Positions 61,201 through 64,000 of a DNA stretch of 64,000 nt are shown piece after piece (the stretch's first letter is position 1; the number at the start of each line of letters is the position of its first letter). The translations under genes and the position numbers were made by a program. The notes under the pieces are model-generated. The model was not told the origin of the DNA. It saw only the letters and a program-made list of their open reading frames with translations, and searched no databases. Source of the stretch: Diadema setosum (Eukaryota; Echinodermata; Echinoidea; Diadematoida; Diadematidae); NCBI RefSeq assembly GCF_964275005.1, contig NC_092692.1:10335643-10399642 (forward strand). The letters are read 5' to 3'.

Positions 61201-62722
61201 ATCACTCTTCACCACAATCATTTCCGATTTGATATGTCAAATCAACAAGAATTATAGTGTTTCCGAAGTTAATGATGAAATGGTCGTGATTGCTATTCTT
61301 TATTCATATATTTTCTTATTCTGACAGTGAGAAATTTCAGCATTCGCCTGGTTCATAACAGTGACAATTGGGTACGTGGCAGGCTGGAGGTGCTGTGGAA
61401 CAGCACATGGACAAGCTTGCGCATCAACACGTATTATACTCATAATCTATTCGACAACAACGCAACTGCAGTTGCGTGTCGTCAGCTCGGGTTCACAGGG
61501 CACTCCTCTTTCCAGCAATTGCATCATACGAGTACGGAAAGCGTGGTCTTCGTCTTCTATCTCGTTTGTAGCGGTCAGGAGACTGATCTCGGGCAGTGTC
61601 AACATTACTCCATATTCCTATCAAGAAATCATTATTTTTCAATTGTAGTACAAGAGATCACGTGTGCAGGTAACTTCCTGTTTCTTTCTTGATTAAGACC
61701 TTATACGATGCTATCATTTGCAATGTTTATGTGTTGTATGTTTGCCTTATTTCCCTTTTGAATTCCATTTTGTCTTACTTTTATTTTGTGTTTTTTGTCT
61801 GTTTTACACGCAGCGTCCTGTGCAGTTGTTTCTAGTATGGCTTGCCTTTGGCAATTGAAGGAACTTCCCGAAATGACAAGAAAGTAGATTAGGCCCATCT
61901 GACACTCGCAATTGCCAGCTACATAGAATAGACCTATATTATAAAGTATTACTACAGTATATCATGCCGGCCTGTCGGTCTTATCATCTTTAGTGATGTT
62001 GCGTGTTGTTGTTGTTTTCGTCATCGCCGTCGTTGTTGGGAGAATACATGGACAAAAACCATGGAGCGCCAACATTTCGTTACGAAATCAGTCACTTCGT
62101 TAACAAAATGGCCATTTCGTTACGAAATGTTGTCATTTCGTTACAAAATAATATTTTCGTCTACGAAGTGACTGAATTTGTAACGAAATATTCCGTGCGA
62201 CACTTGGCGCTTCATGGTTTTTGTCCATGGTTTAAACCATGGTTTAAATTGTACATGCAGTTGTACCACCTTCGTGAATTCCGGCCAAAGTGTTTAACGT
62301 CTTTCAAATCTGTTCTTTTGTTGCACATGCAGTTATTACTCTGAATTCGCTTATACTTTATCATTCTTGTCCATTTTGTTTCATCAGAAACCCAAGTCCG
62401 TCTGACAGACGGCTCAACCTCCGACCTAGGTCGAGTGGAGATCTTCTACCAGGGTACGTGGGGAACGGTTTGCGGCAATCTGTGGGATGACGAGGAAGCC
62501 GGTGTGGTGTGTCGCATGCTCGGGTACAGCTCGGGCGAGACTATCCCAGCACTCAGTGTCAGCACCAAGCCTATGGTACTTAGTGACGTCCAATGTGTCG
62601 GCTCGGAAACCGATATCGGTGCTTGCGAGCACTCGCCATTTATGACGGGGACATGTAATAACCAACCATCAACCAGCCAAGGGCAAGAAGCCTGGGCGTC
62701 TTGCTATACTCTTTCTAACTGA
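52033..62722 (+). CDS. EGF-repeat and SRCR-domain extracellular protein (11 exons found, 5' end missing)
   Basis: An ordered set of exons with phase 1 at every border: nine EGF modules (52033-52134, 53541-53654, 53783-53896, 54498-54611, 55269-55382, 55831-55944, 56610-56723, 57627-57740, 60088-60201) and two SRCR modules (61328-61669, 62388-62722). Joined they give about 524 residues ending in TGA at 62720-62722, just after the last SRCR cysteine. EGF and SRCR domains are disulfide-rich extracellular modules used for adhesion, scavenging and pathogen recognition; in sea urchins SRCR genes are expanded and expressed in immune cells. No signal peptide or initiator exon was recognised upstream and no transmembrane segment follows the last SRCR, so the product may be secreted. 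Seven of the nine EGF modules are closely similar, the result of recent tandem duplication. The exact function is unknown. Confidence 0.85.
52171..52242. repeat. GT microsatellite after EGF exon 1
   Basis: Interrupted (GT)n of about 70 bp, beginning about 37 bp after the EGF module 1 donor. Confidence 0.95.
52243..53540. other. Intron between EGF modules 1 and 2
   Basis: AT-rich, with several A runs and a short inverted pair around 53128-53190 (ATTTAATCTAAAAATGTATA against TATACATTAAATGTATAACA). A segment at 53241-53330 contains a B-box-like GTGTTCGAACCCC without an A box. No exon seen. Confidence 0.5.
53541..53654 (+). CDS. Calcium-binding EGF module 2 exon
   Basis: 38 codons, phase 1-1: [20 protein letters not shown] then [18 protein letters not shown]. 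The DINEC start and C-x-N-x4-F-x-C pattern are the calcium-binding EGF signature. It has seven cysteines, one extra between C1 and C2. Acceptor CTCTTTAG/ATATC, donor ATCG/GTGAGT. Confidence 0.9.
53783..53896 (+). CDS. Calcium-binding EGF module 3 exon
   Basis: 38 codons: [20 protein letters not shown] then [18 protein letters not shown]. Six cysteines, standard spacing. Acceptor CTCTTCAG/ATATC, donor ATTG/GTGAGT. It contains no in-frame ATG, so ATG-based ORF scans miss it. Confidence 0.9.
54498..54611 (+). CDS. Calcium-binding EGF module 4 exon
   Basis: 38 codons: [20 protein letters not shown] then [18 protein letters not shown]. Seven cysteines (extra one in ECICNPC). Acceptor ACTCAAG/ATGTC, donor CTCG/GTGAGC. 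The most diverged of the tandem copies towards its C-terminal end. Confidence 0.88.
55269..55382 (+). CDS. Calcium-binding EGF module 5 exon
   Basis: 38 codons: [20 protein letters not shown] then [18 protein letters not shown]. Seven cysteines. Nearly identical to module 2, so one of them is a young copy of the other. Acceptor TTTTTCAG/ATGTC, donor ATTG/GTGAGC. Confidence 0.91.
55576..55691 (-). mobile_element. tRNA-derived SINE, minus strand
   Basis: On the minus strand an A box (TGGCATAATGGATAAGAC, 55669-55686) is followed 25 nt later by a B box (GTTCGATTCCC), then a short body (AGTTCTTACCTCGTTGGACA, AGATGTTTTTACCCACATT) like tRNA-derived SINEs of deuterostomes. The anticodon loop is too long for a real tRNA. 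Inserted in the intron after EGF module 5 only. Confidence 0.6.
55831..55944 (+). CDS. Calcium-binding EGF module 6 exon
   Basis: 38 codons: [20 protein letters not shown] then [18 protein letters not shown]. Six cysteines; Ser at the O-glucosylation position (CMSNPC). Acceptor CTCTTCAG/ATGTC, donor ATCG/GTGAGC. Confidence 0.91.
56610..56723 (+). CDS. Calcium-binding EGF module 7 exon
   Basis: 38 codons: [20 protein letters not shown] then [18 protein letters not shown]. Six cysteines. Carries both the O-glucose site (CTSNPC) and an O-fucose site (C2-QHDGT-C3). Acceptor CTCTTCAG/ATATC, donor ATCG/GTGAGA. Confidence 0.92.
57287..57410 (+). pseudogene. Remnant of a lost EGF repeat unit
   Basis: Holds both kinds of intron sequence that normally surround an EGF exon: the downstream type (TCATTTTAGAGCCTGCTCTA) runs straight into the upstream type (TTGCATTAATCTGAATCTTA, TCCTCAGTGAGGA). 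The exon that should follow is absent. The complete module 8 unit starts just after it. Confidence 0.5.
57627..57740 (+). CDS. Calcium-binding EGF module 8 exon
   Basis: 38 codons: [20 protein letters not shown] then [18 protein letters not shown]. Six cysteines, with O-glucose and O-fucose consensus sites. Closest to module 7 in both exon and flanking intron. Acceptor TTTTTAG/ATATC, donor ATCG/GTGAGA. Confidence 0.92.
57741..60087. other. Large intron between EGF modules 8 and 9
   Basis: The first 200 bp are duplicated-unit intron sequence (GTCATTTTAGAGACTCTTCT, ACCAGGAGATGAAGATGG). The rest is AT-rich with A runs (58998-59009, 59369-59387). No EGF-like open stretch is seen in it. Confidence 0.55.
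60088..60201 (+). CDS. Calcium-binding EGF module 9 exon
   Basis: 38 codons: [20 protein letters not shown] then [18 protein letters not shown]. Standard six-cysteine module, diverged from the tandem group and with unrelated introns, so it is older. O-fucose consensus (C2-LNGGT-C3). Acceptor CTGTTAG/ATGTG, donor ATTC/GTAAGT. Confidence 0.91.
60202..61327. other. Intron between EGF module 9 and SRCR domain 1
   Basis: Contains G and C homopolymers (60612-60623, 60719-60732) and otherwise AT-rich DNA. Nothing else seen. Confidence 0.55.
61328..61669 (+). CDS. SRCR domain 1 exon (four-cysteine variant)
   Basis: 342 nt, phase 1-1. Starts [20 protein letters not shown]; recognisable landmarks are [38 protein letters not shown] and QEITC. 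The usual GTVC cysteine is replaced (TSLR), and the cysteine before the end of the domain is also missing, leaving four of the six group A cysteines. Acceptor CTGACAG/TGAGAA, donor GTGCAG/GTAACT. Confidence 0.86.
62047..62229. mobile_element. Palindromic element between the SRCR exons
   Basis: CATGGACAAAAACCATG at the left is mirrored by CATGGTTTTTGTCCATG at the right. Next come AGCGCCAA and TTGGCGCT, then CAGTCACTTCGT and ACGAAGTGACTG. The core has three ATTTCGTTACGAAAT-like palindromes in a row. Followed directly by TTTAAACCATGGTTTAAA, another palindrome. No ORF: a foldback MITE. Confidence 0.65.
62388..62722 (+). CDS. SRCR domain 2 exon and stop codon
   Basis: Starts with [20 protein letters not shown] and contains [51 protein letters not shown] and EAWASC: all six cysteines of a group A SRCR. 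TGA follows five residues after the final cysteine. Acceptor TCATCAG/AAACCC, phase 1 in. No donor before the stop is needed, so this is probably the last exon. Confidence 0.88.
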
Positions 62723-63150
62723 GAATTCACGAGAGACAGAAAGAAAATACAAACAAACCAACAACCCGGGGCTAACAGACACTAAAATTGCAATATGCGT
62801 GCTGAAAATGATATTTGCACAGAGCGAACTAGATTACGTCGTAGTTATTTCCGTCGCAAGTGTTTTTTAAGGATTTCTGTAGCAAATCATATCTTGATTA
62901 AGGATTGATCTATTTCTTATACTCCGATGAAAGGAAAAAGTTGGAAAGACGAAGCCCAAATAAAGATTATTATATACGTAATCACCTCTGTAATAAGATG
63001 AACAATCAGAATAGAATTCTCGCTTATATTTTTTTTTTCTTTCTACATCTCAGCTCTTGGTAAACTACTATGTATACTGTACCAGAATTATAGAAGCTGT
63101 ACCGCGAAAGAACTCGAATTTTCACAGTGGTTTATGTTAAGTTAGTGCAG
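62723..63150. other. 3' flank of the EGF/SRCR gene
   Basis: AT-rich. AATAAA at about 62959 (CCAAATAAAGATTATT) is a possible poly(A) signal, about 240 nt after the stop. Confidence 0.45.
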
Positions 63151-63418
63151 GGCCGGCGGAGCATTCAAGAGTGTGGGGGCCCACTTCCGGGTTTCATGAG
63201 CTAACAAGCAAAAAAAAAAAAAGTCCTCGGTGGAAAAACATAACCTTACCGCGCTCACACTTCAAGATCTCTATCTATTTCTATTTAGTGCTACTTACGT
63301 ACTTTCGGGTTAAAAAAAGTGTGGGGGCCAAAAGTGATGACACCTTATGTATTCCTTTGTATGGTGCACAAAAAGTGTGGGGGCCCGAGCCCCCACGGCC
63401 CCCACGGTTCCGCCGGCC
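63151..63418. mobile_element. 268-bp TIR element with GGCCGGCGGA ends
   Basis: GGCCGGCGGA (63151-63160) and TCCGCCGGCC (63409-63418) are perfect inverted copies. GTGTGGGGGCC occurs three times inside (63170, 63319, 63373). The architecture is like the satellite-bearing element: a GC-rich TIR followed by G-run/C-run hairpins. The flank shows GTGCAG and ATGTAG, no clean duplication. Confidence 0.55.
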
Positions 63419-64000
63419 ATGTAGTGTGTATGTATTTGGTCAGGGGTCGGTTATTACTAAAAGGAAAATATCTTTTTCTTCACGAGTGCTCGTGTTAGTT
63501 TGTATGTATGGGTTGCAAGCACTCTTTATCACGTTAATTGCATATAATGGTGAGGAAATCAAAATAGAAAACCATCAAGACTCGAAGACAGCATCAAAGG
63601 CTGACAACGTTCTTCAAAAATGTTCAGTGAAGAAGTGTATAGTTGTCCCTCCTATGACATTTGTCAAAATCATTATAGACCACAGAGAAACAGACGCAGC
63701 CCTAGGTCTTCAATATTCATCAATATCCTTTAGCTTGTTTAGTCAGTCCCTTTTCCCCAGAAACAAATCACCCTTTGGAACAATCTACCACACTCGGGGC
63801 TGTTAACCTTACAGGATTCGATTTATTTGTAACCAACAGCAAAGAGGCTGAAATAGTTTTGTTGTTGACAAAAAGAGAGATTTCCTGATACACGCAATGG
63901 GAGAGTTATAAAGTATCATCCCCTAGTCTTATTTCCGTAATTATTAGTTACGTTCAGACAGTTGTGTAACGTAACTTCGAGGATAAGATCGTAGGTAAGT
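63419..64000. other. No gene recognised
   Basis: Open frames here continue across the end of the TIR element and show no domain. Nothing else supported. Confidence 0.45.

Noticed and set aside
63171-63806. 211-codon plus-strand ORF
   Set aside because: First third lies in a TIR element and reads its GTGTGGGGGCC motifs; the remainder has no recognisable features.
1-64000. LTR retroelement, LINE, Polinton or other coding transposon
   Set aside because: No reverse transcriptase, integrase, capsid, polymerase B or transposase reading was recognised on either strand; the mobile elements seen are short and non-coding.
1-64000. CRISPR arrays, operons and bacterial signals
   Set aside because: The window is spliced eukaryotic DNA; the regular repeat at 44.5-47.8 kb has no spacer structure.

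Overview
The window comes from an AT-rich, intron-rich animal genome. The best guess is a marine invertebrate deuterostome, probably an echinoderm. The reasons are long introns, many short TIR (terminal inverted repeat) DNA elements, dispersed arrays rich in TGACCTTTGACCT, and a gene joining calcium-binding EGF modules to SRCR domains, a combination expanded in sea urchins and their kin. A hemichordate or amphioxus is not excluded. The order was inferred from style and not from a diagnostic marker.

Left part (1-23.5 kb): a tandem/dispersed repeat block (1-1050) is followed by about 6.6 kb without a recognisable gene. Then comes a complete minus-strand gene for translation termination factor eRF3 (GSPT1/SUP35 family), with 14 coding exons from 23477 down to 7899. 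The joined exons keep one frame for 566 residues: a PAM2 motif, an acidic linker, a full set of GTPase motifs, and the C-terminal beta-barrel domains that bind eRF1.

Middle (23.5-42 kb): a gene-poor interval holding the eRF3 promoter with a perfect CRE palindrome and one weak secreted-ORF candidate. It is followed by a complete plus-strand MFSD13A/TMEM180-like membrane transporter gene (four coding exons, 29467-33346, 474 residues). The eRF3 and MFSD13A genes are divergent, with about 6 kb between start codons. Several kb of AT-rich, repeat-sprinkled sequence follow.

Repeat-rich part (42.7-52 kb): a 747-bp TIR element with a clean 5-bp target duplication, and older copies of it on the far side. 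Between them lies a 4.26-kb TIR-bounded element filled by a satellite of about twelve monomers of about 274 bp. A 1096-bp four-monomer higher-order unit is repeated twice in the array. Another inverted-repeat structure (about 49.0-50.4 kb) encloses a promoter-like stretch. One unrecognised exon-like open stretch lies at 44064-44294.

Right part (52-62.7 kb): a plus-strand gene for an extracellular or membrane-tethered protein with nine EGF exons (all phase 1-1, eight of them exactly 114 bp) and two SRCR exons, ending in a stop at 62722. The 5' end was not found. EGF modules 2 to 8 arose by tandem duplication of exon plus intron, since intron sequence is still recognisable between copies. Three modules replace the O-glucosylation serine with an extra cysteine, and the first SRCR domain lacks both members of one conserved disulfide. 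The two housekeeping-type genes (translation termination, membrane transport) have no evident functional link to the EGF/SRCR gene.
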